Part shown: piece by piece, positions 19,043-26,930 of the stretch
How the letters are laid out: every line of letters starts with the position of its first letter
How positions within the stretch are numbered: the first letter of the stretch is position 1
NCBI GenBank assembly: GCA_021324595.1
Contig: JAJPIV010000069.1
Coordinates: 1-33,089, forward strand
Origin: Actinomycetota bacterium
GTDB lineage: Bacteria; Actinomycetota; Actinomycetes; Streptosporangiales; Streptosporangiaceae
Direction of reading: 5' to 3'
DNA length: 33,089 nucleotides
Notes under the pieces: model-generated
The model's database searches: none
Told to the model about the DNA's origin: nothing
What the model saw: the letters and a program-made list of their open reading frames with translations, nothing else
Position numbers and translations under genes: made by a program

Positions 19043-19480
19043 TCAGCCCTGCGGCGCATCGGCTCCCCCCGGCAGGCGATAGGGGTCCGGGTCGCCGGCC
19101 GGGACCGCGCCCGCCCGCGCCGCCGCGAGGCGCTCGTCGGCTGCCCGCGCCCTCGCGACGAGGTCCTCGATCACCCTGGCGCCCTCGGGCACCGTGTCCC
19201 GCCTGAAGGTGATCGAGGGCGTGTGCCTGAGGCCGGTCTGCCTGCCGACCTCGGACCGGATCACGCCGGTCGCGCTGGCCAGCGCCGCGGCGGTGTCGGC
19301 AGCCTCCCGCTCCGACCCATACACGGTGTAGAACACGGTGGCCTAGCGCAGGTCGCCGGTCACCCGGGTGCCGGTGACGGTGACGAAACCGAGCCGGGGG
19401 TCCTTGATCCGCCGCTCCAGCATCTCGGCGACGATCTGCATGATCCGCTCGCCCAGCTTGCGTGCCCTCGCCGGGTCCAT
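19043..19480 (-). pseudogene. rbfA: 30S ribosome-binding factor A, interrupted by an in-frame TAG
   Basis: RbfA helps mature the 5' end of 16S rRNA and the small subunit. The reading frame runs from ATG 19478-19480 to TGA 19043-19045, 145 codons plus stop, the normal length. Codon 46 (19343-19345) is TAG. Before it the sequence is clear RbfA ([37 protein letters not shown]). After it the same frame continues as ATVFYTVYGSE, GVIRSEVGRQTGLRHTPSITF and a normal tail. Actinobacterial relatives usually have DLREATV here, so one G-to-T change (GAG to TAG) explains the break. A GTG two codons later (19334-19336) could restart translation of the C-terminal 97 residues, but I see no good ribosome site. 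TAG serves as the ordinary stop in several neighbours, so recoding is unlikely. A sequencing error cannot be excluded. The gene starts 5 nt after the DUF503 stop. Confidence 0.9.
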
Positions 19481-19485
19481 CGCCC

Positions 19486-19785
19486 TCACTCCCCCTCGTC
19501 ACTGAACAGCCGCTGCCGTGCGGACAGCAGCTCGATCCCGGGCCGGGCGGCGACGTACCGCTCGCAGGCCTGGAGCACCTCGACGGCGTGCGCGGCCGTG
19601 GAGGAGACCAGGGCGACCCCGATCTCCGCCCTCCGGTGCAGGTCCAGGTGGCCGGTCTCGGCGACCGACAGCCCGGGGAACCGGCGGCGGACCTCCGCGA
19701 CGAGCGGACGGACCTCGGACCGCTTCTGCTTCAGCGACCGCACGTCACCGAGCAGCAGGTCCAGGGTCAACGCTCCCACGTACAC
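19486..19785 (-). CDS. DUF503 family protein
   Basis: Small protein of unknown function (99 residues), usually found between infB and rbfA in actinobacteria. Read from the GTG at 19783-19785 it begins (M)[21 protein letters not shown], the standard DUF503 start. The family signature continues with [25 protein letters not shown] and the C-terminal [16 protein letters not shown]. Longer frames upstream add only low-complexity Arg/Gly residues and were not used. A gagaggg stretch lies about 6 nt before the GTG. It is probably co-translated with the rbfA frame that begins just after its stop. A role linked to ribosome assembly is guessed from its neighbours only. Confidence 0.92.
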   Translation of the reverse strand: MYVGALTLDLLLGDVRSLKQKRSEVRPLVAEVRRRFPGLSVAETGHLDLHRRAEIGVALVSSTAAHAVEVLQACERYVAARPGIELLSARQRLFSDEGE

Positions 19786-19859
19786 GCCAGGCCCTCTCGC
19801 TCTGGACTCGTCCCCGCGGCCCGGGCCCGGGCGCCCCGCGCCGGGGCGCCCGGTCCGCG

Positions 19860-22754
19860 TCATGCCCTCGGCTTCTCCCGCATCTCGAAGGTCTCGACGG
19901 TGTCCCCCACCTTGATGTCCGCGTATCCGAGCCCGATGCCGCACTCGTATCCCTCGCGGACCTCGGTGACGTCATCCTTGACCCGGCGCAGCGACTCGAT
20001 CGACAGGCTGTCGGCGACGACCACGCCGTCCCGGATGAGGCGGGCCTTCGAGTGCCGCGTGATCGTTCCCGACCGGACGATGCAGCCGGCGACGTTGCCG
20101 ACCCGCGGCACCCGGAAGACCTGCCTGATCTCGGCGGTGCCGAGCTGGACCTCCTCGAACTCCGGCTTGAGCATCCCCTTGAGCGCGGCCTCGATCTCCT
20201 CGATCGCCTGGTAGATGACCGAGTAGTACCGGATGTCCACGCCCTCGCGCTGGGCGAGCTCGGCGGCCCGCCCCGCCGGGCGGACGTTGAAGCCGATGAT
20301 CACCGCGTCCGAGGCGATCGCGAGGTTGACGTCGTCCTGGGTGATGGCGCCGACGCCCCGGCCGATCACCCGGAGCGCGACGTCCTCCCCCACGTCGATC
20401 TTGAGCAGCGAGTCCTCGAGGGCCTCGACCGATCCGGAGACGTCGCCCTTGATGATGAGCAGCAGCTCGCGGCGGGCACCGGACTTCAGGGCGGACTCGA
20501 GGTCCTCCAGCGTGACCCTCGGCCGGCGCTGGGCGAACTGAGCGGTCCGCTCCCGCGCCTCCCGCCGCTCGGCGATCTGCCTGGCCTTGCGGTCGTCGTC
20601 GACGACCAGGAAGCTGTCGCCGGCGTCCGGCACCGCGGTCAGGCCGAGGACCTGGACGGGCCGGGATGGCGGCGCCTCCGCCACCGGGGCGCCGTCCTCG
20701 TCGAGCATCGCCCGGACCCGGCCGTACGCCTCCCCGCAGACGATCGAGTCGCCCACGTGGAGCGTGCCGCGCTGCACGAGCACGGTCGCCACCGGGCCTC
20801 GCCCGCGGTCGAGGTGTGCCTCGATCGCCACGCCCTGGGCCGGCTGGTTCGGGTTCGCGCGCAGGTCGAGCTCGGCGTCGGCGGTGAGGATGACGGCCTC
20901 CAGGAGCTCCGGGATGCCCGCGCCGGTCTTCGCCGAGACATCGACGAACTGCGTGGTGCCGCCGAGCTCCTCGGCGACGAGCCCGTACTCGGTGAGCTGA
21001 GCCCGGACCCTGGCCGGGTCGGCGCCCTCCTTGTCGATCTTGTTGACGGCCACCACGACCGGCACGCCGGCGGCCTGGGCATGGTTGAGCGCCTCGGTGG
21101 TCTGCGGCTTGACGCCGTCGTCGGCGGCCACGACCAGGATCACCAGGTCGGTGGTCTCGGCGCCTCGGGCCCGCATGGCGGTGAACGCCTCATGGCCAGG
21201 GGTGTCGATGAACGTGATCGCCCGATCCTGGCCGTCCACGGTGGCCACCACCTGGTAGGCGCCGATGTGCTGGGTGATCCCGCCCGCCTCGTGCGCCTGC
21301 ACGTTGGTGTGCCTGATCGCGTCGAGCAGCTTGGTCTTGCCGTGGTCGACGTGGCCCATCACGGTCACCACCGGCGGCCTGGGCTCCAGGTCGGACTCAT
21401 CGCCGACGTCCTCGCCGAACTCGATGTCGAAGGCCTCGAGCAGCTCGCGGTCCTCTTCCTCCGGCGAGACGACCTGGACGTTGTAGTTGAGCTCGGCGCC
21501 GAGCAGCTGCAGCGTCTCGTCGTTCACCGACTGCGTCGCCGTGACCATCTCGCCCAGGTGGAACAGCACCTGGACCAGCGAGGCGGGGTTGACGCCGATC
21601 TTCTCGGCGAAGTCGCTCAGCGAAGCGCCCCGGGACAGGCGGATGACCTGGCCCTGGCCGCGCGGCACCGACACGCCGCCGATCGTCGGCGCCTGCATGT
21701 TGTCGAACTCCTGGCGCCGCTGCTTCTTCGACTTGCGCCCGCGGGACGGCCGCCCGCCGGGGCGCCCGAACGCGCCCTGGGTGCCCGGCCTGCCGCGCCC
21801 GGGCGCGCCCGGGCGCGCCGGGCCGGTGCCGACGCCGGCCCGGCCGCCAGCGCCGCCCGGGCCGCCCCGGCCCGCGCCCGGGGCGCCACGGCCCGCGGCG
21901 GGCCTGAGGCTTGCGCCGGGCCCGCCTGGAGCGCCACGACCGCCGAACGGCCGCGGCGGCATGCTGAACGGGCTTGGCCGGGGCCCGCCGGGCCTCCCCC
22001 CGTCACCCGGGGCAGGCCCGGCGGCGCCGGGCCTGCCCGCCGGACGCGGCGCCGGGGGCCGGGGAAGGGCCGTGCCCGCGCCACTTCCGGGGCGCGGGCC
22101 GCGCGGCGCTCCCATGCCGGTCGAGGTCGAGGCGAACGGGTTGTTGCCCGGCCGGGGACCGGGCCGTGGCGCCGGGCGCGGGGCCGGGCCAGCCGGTGCC
22201 TGGCCCGGAGCGCCCGGCGCCTGGCCTGGCCTGCCCGAGCCGGGAACCGGGCGTGGCCTGGCCGCGCCTGGCGCATGGGGCTCCGGAGGCGAGAACGGGA
22301 TCCTCGTCACGCCGGGGGATCCCGCCCGCCCGATGTCGCCGCTGACGGCAGGCCCGGCGGGCGCTCCCGGCCCGGCCGCGCCCCGCCGGGCGGTCGCCTG
22401 CGGTGCCGGCGATGACGGTGCCGGCGATGACGGTGCCGCCGATGACGGTGCCGCCGATGACGGTGCGGACGCCGGCGCTGGCGCCGGACGGCTGGCGGCA
22501 CCGTCCGGGACCAGCTGCCCGCCTGCGCCAGCCCGCCCGTTCACAGCCGACGCGGCCCCGGCCGCCTCCGGGGCCGCCTGCTTGGCCGCGGCCGCCTGGC
22601 CCGCGAACGCCTCCTTGAGCCTGCGGACGACCGGCGCCTCGATCGTTGATGACGCCGAGCGAACGAACTCGCCCATCTCCTGAAGCTTGGCCATCACGGC
22701 CTTGCTCTCCACACCGAACTCTTTCGCGAGCTCGTATACCCGGACCTTCGCCAC
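19860..22754 (-). CDS. infB: Translation initiation factor IF-2
   Basis: GTPase that brings initiator tRNA to the 30S subunit. The 964-residue protein starts (M)[13 protein letters not shown] at GTG 22752-22754, preceded by GGGAG at 4 nt. The IF2 N-terminal helix domain (1-50) is followed by a long disordered segment rich in Pro, Ala, Gly and Arg (about 60-370), typical of actinobacterial IF-2. This includes a Ser-Ser-Ala/Pro-Ala-Pro repeat coded by a 15-bp tandem DNA repeat. The GTPase motifs are GHVDHGKT (about 467-474), DTPGHE (about 516-521) and NKID (about 569-572). Domains II-IV follow, ending with [16 protein letters not shown]. It lies downstream of ylxR and upstream of DUF503, the normal order. 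Confidence 0.97.
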   Translation of the reverse strand: MAKVRVYELAKEFGVESKAVMAKLQEMGEFVRSASSTIEAPVVRRLKEAFAGQAAAAKQAAPEAAGAASAVNGRAGAGGQLVPDGAASRPAPAPASAPSSAAPSSAAPSSPAPSSPAPQATARRGAAGPGAPAGPAVSGDIGRAGSPGVTRIPFSPPEPHAPGAARPRPVPGSGRPGQAPGAPGQAPAGPAPRPAPRPGPRPGNNPFASTSTGMGAPRGPRPGSGAGTALPRPPAPRPAGRPGAAGPAPGDGGRPGGPRPSPFSMPPRPFGGRGAPGGPGASLRPAAGRGAPGAGRGGPGGAGGRAGVGTGPARPGAPGRGRPGTQGAFGRPGGRPSRGRKSKKQRRQEFDNMQAPTIGGVSVPRGQGQVIRLSRGASLSDFAEKIGVNPASLVQVLFHLGEMVTATQSVNDETLQLLGAELNYNVQVVSPEEEDRELLEAFDIEFGEDVGDESDLEPRPPVVTVMGHVDHGKTKLLDAIRHTNVQAHEAGGITQHIGAYQVVATVDGQDRAITFIDTPGHEAFTAMRARGAETTDLVILVVAADDGVKPQTTEALNHAQAAGVPVVVAVNKIDKEGADPARVRAQLTEYGLVAEELGGTTQFVDVSAKTGAGIPELLEAVILTADAELDLRANPNQPAQGVAIEAHLDRGRGPVATVLVQRGTLHVGDSIVCGEAYGRVRAMLDEDGAPVAEAPPSRPVQVLGLTAVPDAGDSFLVVDDDRKARQIAERREARERTAQFAQRRPRVTLEDLESALKSGARRELLLIIKGDVSGSVEALEDSLLKIDVGEDVALRVIGRGVGAITQDDVNLAIASDAVIIGFNVRPAGRAAELAQREGVDIRYYSVIYQAIEEIEAALKGMLKPEFEEVQLGTAEIRQVFRVPRVGNVAGCIVRSGTITRHSKARLIRDGVVVADSLSIESLRRVKDDVTEVREGYECGIGLGYADIKVGDTVETFEMREKPRA
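22401..22460. repeat. 15-bp tandem repeat inside infB (4 copies)
   Basis: Four head-to-tail copies of CGGTGCCGGCGATGA, two with one base changed to give GCCGCC, with a further partial copy after 22460. The unit is a multiple of three, so copy-number change keeps the frame. It codes for the repeated Ser-Ser-(Ala/Pro)-Ala-Pro peptide in the disordered N-terminal part of IF-2. Confidence 0.85.
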
Positions 22755-22898
22755 TACGCTCCCTGCCTCGAGCCCGTCAACCGGGCCAGTCGGCCGGCCC
22801 GGGGCAGTGCGTGCTCCGGTCCGGCGCTAGTTCCTGCTGTTCATCGCCGCGTGCTCATCGAGCGCTCATCACAATCTCAGCCTGTCTCTCCCCGCACC
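22755..22898 (-). other. ylxR-infB spacer
   Basis: No gene is seen in these 144 bp. There is an 8-bp palindrome GAGCGCTC (22860-22867) flanked by two direct GCTCATC copies (22853-22859 and 22864-22870), which could be a regulator site. I found no convincing -35/-10 pair. Read-through from ylxR into infB is the simplest view. Confidence 0.4.
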
Positions 22899-23261
22899 TC
22901 ACACCGCCGGCTCTCCGTGCGGCCCGCGACGCGCGCGATCGCCTTCCGCCCGCCCGGCCGCCTGGCCGTCGCCCGCGCCCGTCAGGCTGCGGACGTAGCC
23001 GACCAGCCCGCCGTCGGCGAGCGGCCCGCTCGCGCGCAGCGCCCTCGGGATGGCCCGGCGGCGCCTGGCTCGCTCCACGCAGTCCTCCCGGGGATGCAGG
23101 TACGCTCCCCGGCCGGGCCTGCGCGCCGCAGGGTCGGCGACGGCCTCGCCGCCGACCGCCACCACGCGGAGCAAGTCTGACTTGGCGGCACGGACCCCGC
23201 AGCCGACGCACGTCCGGATCGGCGATCCGCGCACGCCGGCAGAGGAAGACCGCATAGCCAC
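22899..23261 (-). CDS. ylxR: YlxR family protein (DUF448, RNase P modulator RnpM type)
   Basis: Small RNA-binding protein encoded between nusA and infB in most bacteria; a Firmicutes member has been reported to bind RNase P RNA. Signatures seen: RTCVGCGVRAAKSDLLRVV (about 16-34), the GRGAYLHP motif (50-57), a Cys (about 61) and a basic helix ARRRRAIPRALR. The C-terminal 35 residues (Gly/Arg-rich) are beyond the conserved domain. The start may be GTG at 23261 or ATG at 23255, both in frame; neither has a strong ribosome site. It lies 43 bp after nusA. Confidence 0.92.
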   Translation of the reverse strand: MAMRSSSAGVRGSPIRTCVGCGVRAAKSDLLRVVAVGGEAVADPAARRPGRGAYLHPREDCVERARRRRAIPRALRASGPLADGGLVGYVRSLTGAGDGQAAGRAEGDRARRGPHGEPAV

Positions 23262-23304
23262 CTGCCATCAGCTTACAGGGCCGATCCGGCGGGGGCACCA
23301 GCCG

Positions 23305-24378
23305 CTAGCCGCCGAGCGTTCCGGCGACCGCGCTGGCGCCGGCCCCCGGGGCGCCGGCCGGGCCAGCGGGGGCGGCGTGGGCGGCCTCGGCGCGATCGCC
23401 CGGCGCCGCAGCCGTCTGGGTATCCGACTGGATGTCGATCCGCCAGCCGGTCAGCCGGGCGGCGAGCCTCACGTTCTGGCCCTCCTTCCCGATCGCCAGC
23501 GAGAGCTGGTAGTCGGGGACGATCGCCTGGGCGATCCGGCTGGCCGCGTCGATGACCCGTACTTCGTTAACGCGCGCCGGCGACAGCGCATGCCCGATGA
23601 ACTCCGCAGGATCATCCGAATAGTCGACGATGTCGATCTTCTCCCCGTGCAGCTCCGCCATCACGTTCCGCACCCGGCCGCCCATCGGTCCGATGCACGA
23701 GCCCTTGGCGTTGACGCCGGGCTCCCGCGCGACGACCGCGATCTTGGTGCGGTGCCCGGCCTCTCGCGCGATCGCGGCGATCTCCACCGCACCCGAGGCG
23801 ATCTCGGGCACCTCAAGCGCGAACAGCCTGCGCACCAGGTTGGGATGGGTCCGCGACAACGTGACCGACGGCCCGCGGAACCCCTTGCGCACGTGCAGCA
23901 CGTAGCACTTGATCCGCTCGCCGTGCACATAGCGCTCGCCGGGCACCTGCTCGGTCGGCGGCAGAATCGCCTCGATCCTGCCGAGGTCCACCAGCACGGC
24001 CCTGGGATCCTTGCCCTGCTGGATGACCCCGGCGACGACGTTCCCCTCCTGCCCGGCGAACTCGCCGAAGGTGAGCTCGTCCTCGGCGTCGCGCAGGCGC
24101 TGCAGGATGACCTGGCCCGCAGTCGTCGCCGCGATCCGGCCGAAGCCCGCGGGCGTGTCGTCGTACTCGCGCAGCACGGCGCCGTTCTCGTCGGTCTCCG
24201 CCGCCCACACGGTCACGTGCCCCGACCTGCGGTCCACCTCGACCCGCGCCGTCGGCGCCGAGCCCTCGGTCTTGTGGTACGCGACCAGCAGCGCCTCCTC
24301 GATGGCCCGGATCACCAGGTCCATCGAGATGTCCTTCTCGGCTTCCAGGCTCCTCAGGACCGACACGTCAATGTCCAT
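23305..24378 (-). CDS. nusA: Transcription termination/antitermination factor NusA
   Basis: RNA-polymerase-binding factor controlling pausing, termination and rRNA antitermination. The start is ATG at 24376-24378, giving 357 residues, because GAGGAGG lies 6 nt upstream and [12 protein letters not shown] is the typical actinobacterial start. A longer frame exists but overlaps rimP more. Domains in order: N-terminal polymerase-binding domain (1-110, with [14 protein letters not shown]), S1 domain (about 115-185, [10 protein letters not shown] and [18 protein letters not shown]), and KH1 and KH2 (about 190-320), with [19 protein letters not shown] and [22 protein letters not shown]. The tail is Ala/Gly-rich. 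Its start overlaps the rimP stop by 11 bases. It stops with TAG. Confidence 0.97.
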   Translation of the reverse strand: MDIDVSVLRSLEAEKDISMDLVIRAIEEALLVAYHKTEGSAPTARVEVDRRSGHVTVWAAETDENGAVLREYDDTPAGFGRIAATTAGQVILQRLRDAEDELTFGEFAGQEGNVVAGVIQQGKDPRAVLVDLGRIEAILPPTEQVPGERYVHGERIKCYVLHVRKGFRGPSVTLSRTHPNLVRRLFALEVPEIASGAVEIAAIAREAGHRTKIAVVAREPGVNAKGSCIGPMGGRVRNVMAELHGEKIDIVDYSDDPAEFIGHALSPARVNEVRVIDAASRIAQAIVPDYQLSLAIGKEGQNVRLAARLTGWRIDIQSDTQTAAAPGDRAEAAHAAPAGPAGAPGAGASAVAGTLGG

Positions 24379-25054
24379 TCCGATCCTCCTCGTCCGCGGC
24401 ATCACCGCCGAGGCCGCCAGGCTCGCCGAGCCGGCCGAACTCGACCTGCACCCGGCCCGGCCCGAGATCGGCGTAGCCGAACGTGCGCCTGGTCCCGTCG
24501 ATCTCCAGCGTCACGCCCTGGTCATCGGCCGCCATGACCCTGCCCTCGATGTGAGCCGGGCCATCGTCCCGATGCCGCTGCAGACCCTGGTCGCCCGCTG
24601 CGAGCGCGACCGTGACCAGCCGCCCCGCCGCCCGGCGCCAGTGCCTCGGCTGGGTCAGCGGCCGGTCCACGCCGGGCGAGGAGACCTCCAGCGTGTAGGG
24701 CGCCTCGCCCATCGCGTTCCGCGCATCGAGCCGCGCGGAGACCTCCCTGCTGATCTCGGCGATGTCATCCAGCGTGATCCCGCCGTCGGCATCGACCACG
24801 ATCCGCAGCACCCGCCGCCGCCCGGCCGGCGAGAGCCGGACGGACTCAAGGTCCACGTCCATCGCCCGCACGACCGGCTCGATGAGGGTGGTCAGCCGGG
24901 CAGCCTCGGCGGCGCCGGCTCCGTCCGCGGCCCAGCCGGGCGCCATCGGGGCGGTGCCGCGGCGGGCCGAACCCCGGAACCGCGGGTCACGCCCGTTCCC
25001 GGTCCGCCCCGTCCGGGCCGGCCCGGGCGTGCCGCGGCGGGAATCCTCGCGCAT
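24368..25054 (-). CDS. rimP: Ribosome maturation factor RimP
   Basis: Assists 30S subunit assembly. The 228-residue protein is read from ATG 25052-25054, chosen because GAGGAGG lies 4 nt upstream. The first 50 or so residues are Arg/Gly/Pro-rich and not conserved. The RimP core begins at [21 protein letters not shown], then [27 protein letters not shown] and the signature [20 protein letters not shown]. The C-terminal SH3-like part ends with an acidic tail. It is the first gene of the rimP-nusA-ylxR-infB set and overlaps nusA by 11 bases. An alternative start at about 24947 (MAPGWAADG) would remove the odd head. Confidence 0.95.
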   Translation of the reverse strand: MREDSRRGTPGPARTGRTGNGRDPRFRGSARRGTAPMAPGWAADGAGAAEAARLTTLIEPVVRAMDVDLESVRLSPAGRRRVLRIVVDADGGITLDDIAEISREVSARLDARNAMGEAPYTLEVSSPGVDRPLTQPRHWRRAAGRLVTVALAAGDQGLQRHRDDGPAHIEGRVMAADDQGVTLEIDGTRRTFGYADLGPGRVQVEFGRLGEPGGLGGDAADEEDRNGH

Positions 25055-25312
25055 GGCGCCTCCTCGCGGCTCACCGATGTCGCTGCCCAGCAACCGCTGC
25101 CTAGCCTGCCCTCTAGCCTAGCCGCCACCGCGTAGTGCAGCCTTGACCTGTGACTCTTCGCGCCCGAGCCGCGCGCCCCGCCGCGGCGCCCCGCCGCGGC
25201 ACCCCGCCGCGGCACCCCGCCGCGCGCCCGCGCGGGCGGCATCGCCGGTGCCCGCGGCATGGCATGCTGGGTGCGGCGCAGACGGCCGGCGGCGGACGGG
25301 AGGCGAATTCAG
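25055..25312. promoter_or_regulatory. Divergent intergenic region between rimP and the ferritin-like lipoprotein gene
   Basis: This 258-bp region should contain the promoters of the rimP cluster (minus) and of the ferritin-like pair (plus). On the minus strand, TAGGCT-type -10 candidates occur in a CTAG-rich stretch (about 25105-25130), but no clear -35 is paired with them. A 13-bp tandem repeat fills 25176-25224. The ribosome site GGGAGG is at about 25299-25304, before the GTG at 25313. Confidence 0.4.
25176..25224. repeat. 13-bp tandem repeat (nearly 4 copies) in a divergent promoter region
   Basis: Units CCCCGCCGCGGC(G/A) at 25176-25188, 25189-25201 and 25202-25214, with a fourth partial unit at 25215-25224. 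Each unit contains the palindrome CCGCGG, so the array has regularly spaced 6-bp symmetrical sites. It lies outside genes. Confidence 0.85.
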
Positions 25313-25822
25313 GTGACGGCGGACCCCACGCGCCGGCTCGTGCTCGCGGCCGCCTCGTCCGGCTTGCTGCTGCTGGCAGGCTGCCGGGGCGTCGAGGCGC
25401 TCGGCCGCCCGCCGGGACCCGGGCCCGGCGTCGCCCAGCTGCGCCGGGCGATCACCGCCGAGGAGGCCATGGTCCGCACCTACCAGGCCGCACTTGCCGC
25501 CCTCGGCGGCCACGCGAGGGCCGCCGCGCTCGCGGGGGAGCTCCTGGCGCAGCACCAGGAGCACCTCGTGGCGCTGCGCTCCCGGCTGGTGCTGCCAGGC
25601 GGATCCCGCCTGGCGCGCCCGCCAGCGCCATCCGCGCCGCTGCCACTCGGCTCCGGCCGCCGTGCCGTGATCAGCGCCCTGGCCACCGCGGAGCGGGACG
25701 CGGCGGCCCGCCTGCTCGGGCTGCTGCCCGCCGCTCCACCTGAACTCGCCCAGCTCATGGCCAGCATCGGGGCGTCCGAGGCCGGGCACGCGGCCGTTCT
25801 GGACCCGGCGGCGCTCGCGTGA
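25313..25822 (+). CDS. Ferritin-like domain lipoprotein
   Basis: Predicted lipid-anchored protein with a four-helix ferritin-like fold; function unknown. Read from GTG 25313 it has 169 residues; the ribosome site GGGAGG is 8-9 nt upstream. The signal is MTADPTRRLVLAAASSGLLLLAGC with the lipobox LLAGC (Cys24). Helical segments follow: RRAITAEEAMVRTYQAAL, LLAQHQEHLVALRSRL and ISALATAERDAAARLLGLL, with the acidic and His residues expected of such folds, but I cannot prove metal binding. Its stop overlaps the GTG of the next gene (GTGA), so the two are coupled. A similar pair next to rimP occurs in other actinomycetes. Confidence 0.8.
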   Translation: MTADPTRRLVLAAASSGLLLLAGCRGVEALGRPPGPGPGVAQLRRAITAEEAMVRTYQAALAALGGHARAAALAGELLAQHQEHLVALRSRLVLPGGSRLARPPAPSAPLPLGSGRRAVISALATAERDAAARLLGLLPAAPPELAQLMASIGASEAGHAAVLDPAALA

Positions 25823-26301
25823 CCGCGGACGGGCGCGGCCAGCCGGCCAGGACCGCCAGCGGGACCCGCGCGGCGATCACCGCGCTGCAGGCGGCCCTCG
25901 CGGCGGAGCAGGCGGCCAGCTACGGCTACGGCATCGTCGGGGCGCACCTGTCCGGCTCCGGGTTCGCGCAGGCCTCCGCCGACTGCGTGGCCCACGAGCG
26001 GGCACGGGACGTGCTGGAGCAGCTGATCCTCGCGCTCGGTGGGTCGCCCCAGCCCGCGCCCGCCGCCTACGATCTGCCGGTGACCGTCCGCTCGGCGGCG
26101 GAGGCGGTCACCCTGGCGGTCCTGCTCGAGCATCAGGTGGCAAGGGCGTACCTGGCCATGGTTGCGCTCCCCGAGCCGCGGCTGCGCTCGCTCGGGGCGC
26201 GCGGGCTCCGGGACACCGCCGTTCGCGCCGCCCAGTGGACCGGCCGGCCGGAGGCGTTCCCCGGGCTGCCGCCCCCGGCGCGACGGCCGGGGCGGGGCTG
26301 A
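25819..26301 (+). CDS. DUF4439 ferritin-like domain protein
   Basis: 160-residue protein of the actinobacterial DUF4439 family, a ferritin-like helical bundle without known activity. Visible helices: ITALQAALAAEQAASYGYGIVGAHL (about 20-44), CVAHERARDVLEQLILAL (about 56-73), AAEAVTLAVLLEHQVARAYLAM (about 93-114) and the last helix with RDTAVRAAQW. There is no signal peptide. The start is GTG overlapping the previous stop by four bases. The last codons run into a 14-bp tandem DNA repeat, so the C-terminal tail ([10 protein letters not shown]) may vary between strains. Confidence 0.85.
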   Translation: MTADGRGQPARTASGTRAAITALQAALAAEQAASYGYGIVGAHLSGSGFAQASADCVAHERARDVLEQLILALGGSPQPAPAAYDLPVTVRSAAEAVTLAVLLEHQVARAYLAMVALPEPRLRSLGARGLRDTAVRAAQWTGRPEAFPGLPPPARRPGRG

Positions 26302-26349
26302 CCTCCCGGGGCTGGCCTCCCGGGGCTGGCCTCCCGGGGCTGGCTGCCC
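26294..26349. repeat. 14-bp tandem repeat (4 copies) at the end of the DUF4439 gene
   Basis: Units GGGGCTGACCTCCC (26294-26307), GGGGCTGGCCTCCC twice (26308-26321, 26322-26335) and GGGGCTGGCTGCCC (26336-26349). The first unit contains the stop codon region of the DUF4439 gene; the rest lies in the gap to a convergent gene. Each unit can fold on itself (GGG with CCC), so the array could act as a terminator between converging transcripts. Confidence 0.85.
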
Positions 26350-26408
26350 GCGGGGCCGCTCCCAGGCCGGGCTGGTCCGCAGCGGCCAGCGCGGGACTCG
26401 GCGCCGGC

Positions 26409-26741
26409 CTAGCCGTGGGCGCGGTCCTTGGTGCCGAGCACCTTGACGATGAGAGCAGCGGCCGACGGCAGGTCGTCGTCGGCGGCGATCCGCTCGGCCC
26501 ACGGCCACCAGAACCACCACAGGCCGTCCCTCGCCGGGGCGGCGTAGACGTCCTCGGCGAGCCGGGAGTTGCGCGGGTTCACGACGTGCAGGCTTGGCAC
26601 CCGCCCGGCGGGTGCCGTGAGCCTGGCGGTCAGGCCGCGCACGGCGAGCTCGCCGGCCAGCTGGTCGAGCAGCTCCGTGGCGCGCTGCGGTTCGGGAAGC
26701 GTGGCGTCTTCTCCTGCGGCTCGATCGGCAACCACGATCAC
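26409..26741 (-). CDS. Small conserved-looking protein with WWFWWPW motif
   Basis: About 110 residues from the GTG at 26739-26741 (another GTG at 26735 is possible). I recognise the type, small actinomycete proteins with a Trp-rich segment, but no function. The middle part has LLDQLAGELAVRGLTARLTAPAG, then VPSLHVVNP and VYAAPARDGLWWFWWPWAERIA, and a C-terminal helix AAALIVKVLG. In actinomycetes similar proteins often lie beside HTH regulators, but none is here. The promoter directly upstream would give a leader of only a few nucleotides, so the gene is probably translated from a nearly leaderless mRNA. It stops with TAG. Confidence 0.75.
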   Translation of the reverse strand: MIVVADRAAGEDATLPEPQRATELLDQLAGELAVRGLTARLTAPAGRVPSLHVVNPRNSRLAEDVYAAPARDGLWWFWWPWAERIAADDDLPSAAALIVKVLGTKDRAHG

Positions 26742-26751
26742 TCTGTCACTT

Positions 26752-26780
26752 TGAGTATTCGCAAGACTGCGGAGAGTCAA
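26752..26780 (-). promoter_or_regulatory. Near-consensus sigma-70-type promoter of the WWFWWPW gene
   Basis: On the minus strand: TTGACT (complement of 26775-26780), a 17-bp spacer, TACTCA (complement of 26752-26757). The expected transcription start is near 26745, only about 4 nt before the GTG at 26741. The surrounding 60 bp are clearly AT-richer than the window, another sign of a true promoter. Confidence 0.6.
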
Positions 26781-26854
26781 ACAACCTTTCAAGGATGCGC
26801 GGCACGACTGGCGCACCGCAAGGGGATCGCCAAAGTCGGCCGTCGTCCCCGGCA

Positions 26855-26877
26855 TTCTCCCCGCCGATCGGGGAGGA
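26855..26877 (-). terminator. Hairpin after the HelD-like gene
   Basis: CTCCCCG (26857-26863) and CGGGGAG (26869-26875) form a 7-bp stem with a 5-nt loop, extended by a wobble and an A-T pair to 26855-26877. It lies about 54 nt beyond the HelD-like stop in reading direction and just ahead of the next promoter. No T-tract is seen. Confidence 0.45.
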
Positions 26878-26930
26878 AGCGGCCCGGAGCCCGCGTCGCG
26901 GCCAGGCGGCGTGATCCTGGACCCTGGCGG

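Noticed and set aside
19343-19345. Recoding of TAG (for example as pyrrolysine) in rbfA
   Set aside because: TAG ends several normal genes here (3133, 7945, 18077, 23305, 26409, 29119), so it acts as a stop; RbfA has no need for a special residue at this place.
19518-22415. Long plus-strand open frame opposite infB
   Set aside because: Low-complexity product and opposite to a certain IF-2 gene; only a GC-skew artefact.
22401-22460. Possible CRISPR-like repeat array
   Set aside because: Copies are directly adjacent without spacers and lie inside a coding frame; the arrays at 25176 and 26294 also lack spacers, and no cas gene is present.
26409-26855. Longer version of the WWFWWPW protein starting near 26855
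   Set aside because: The added N-terminus would run across the near-consensus promoter and the AT-rich region; GTG 26741 fits the predicted transcript start.
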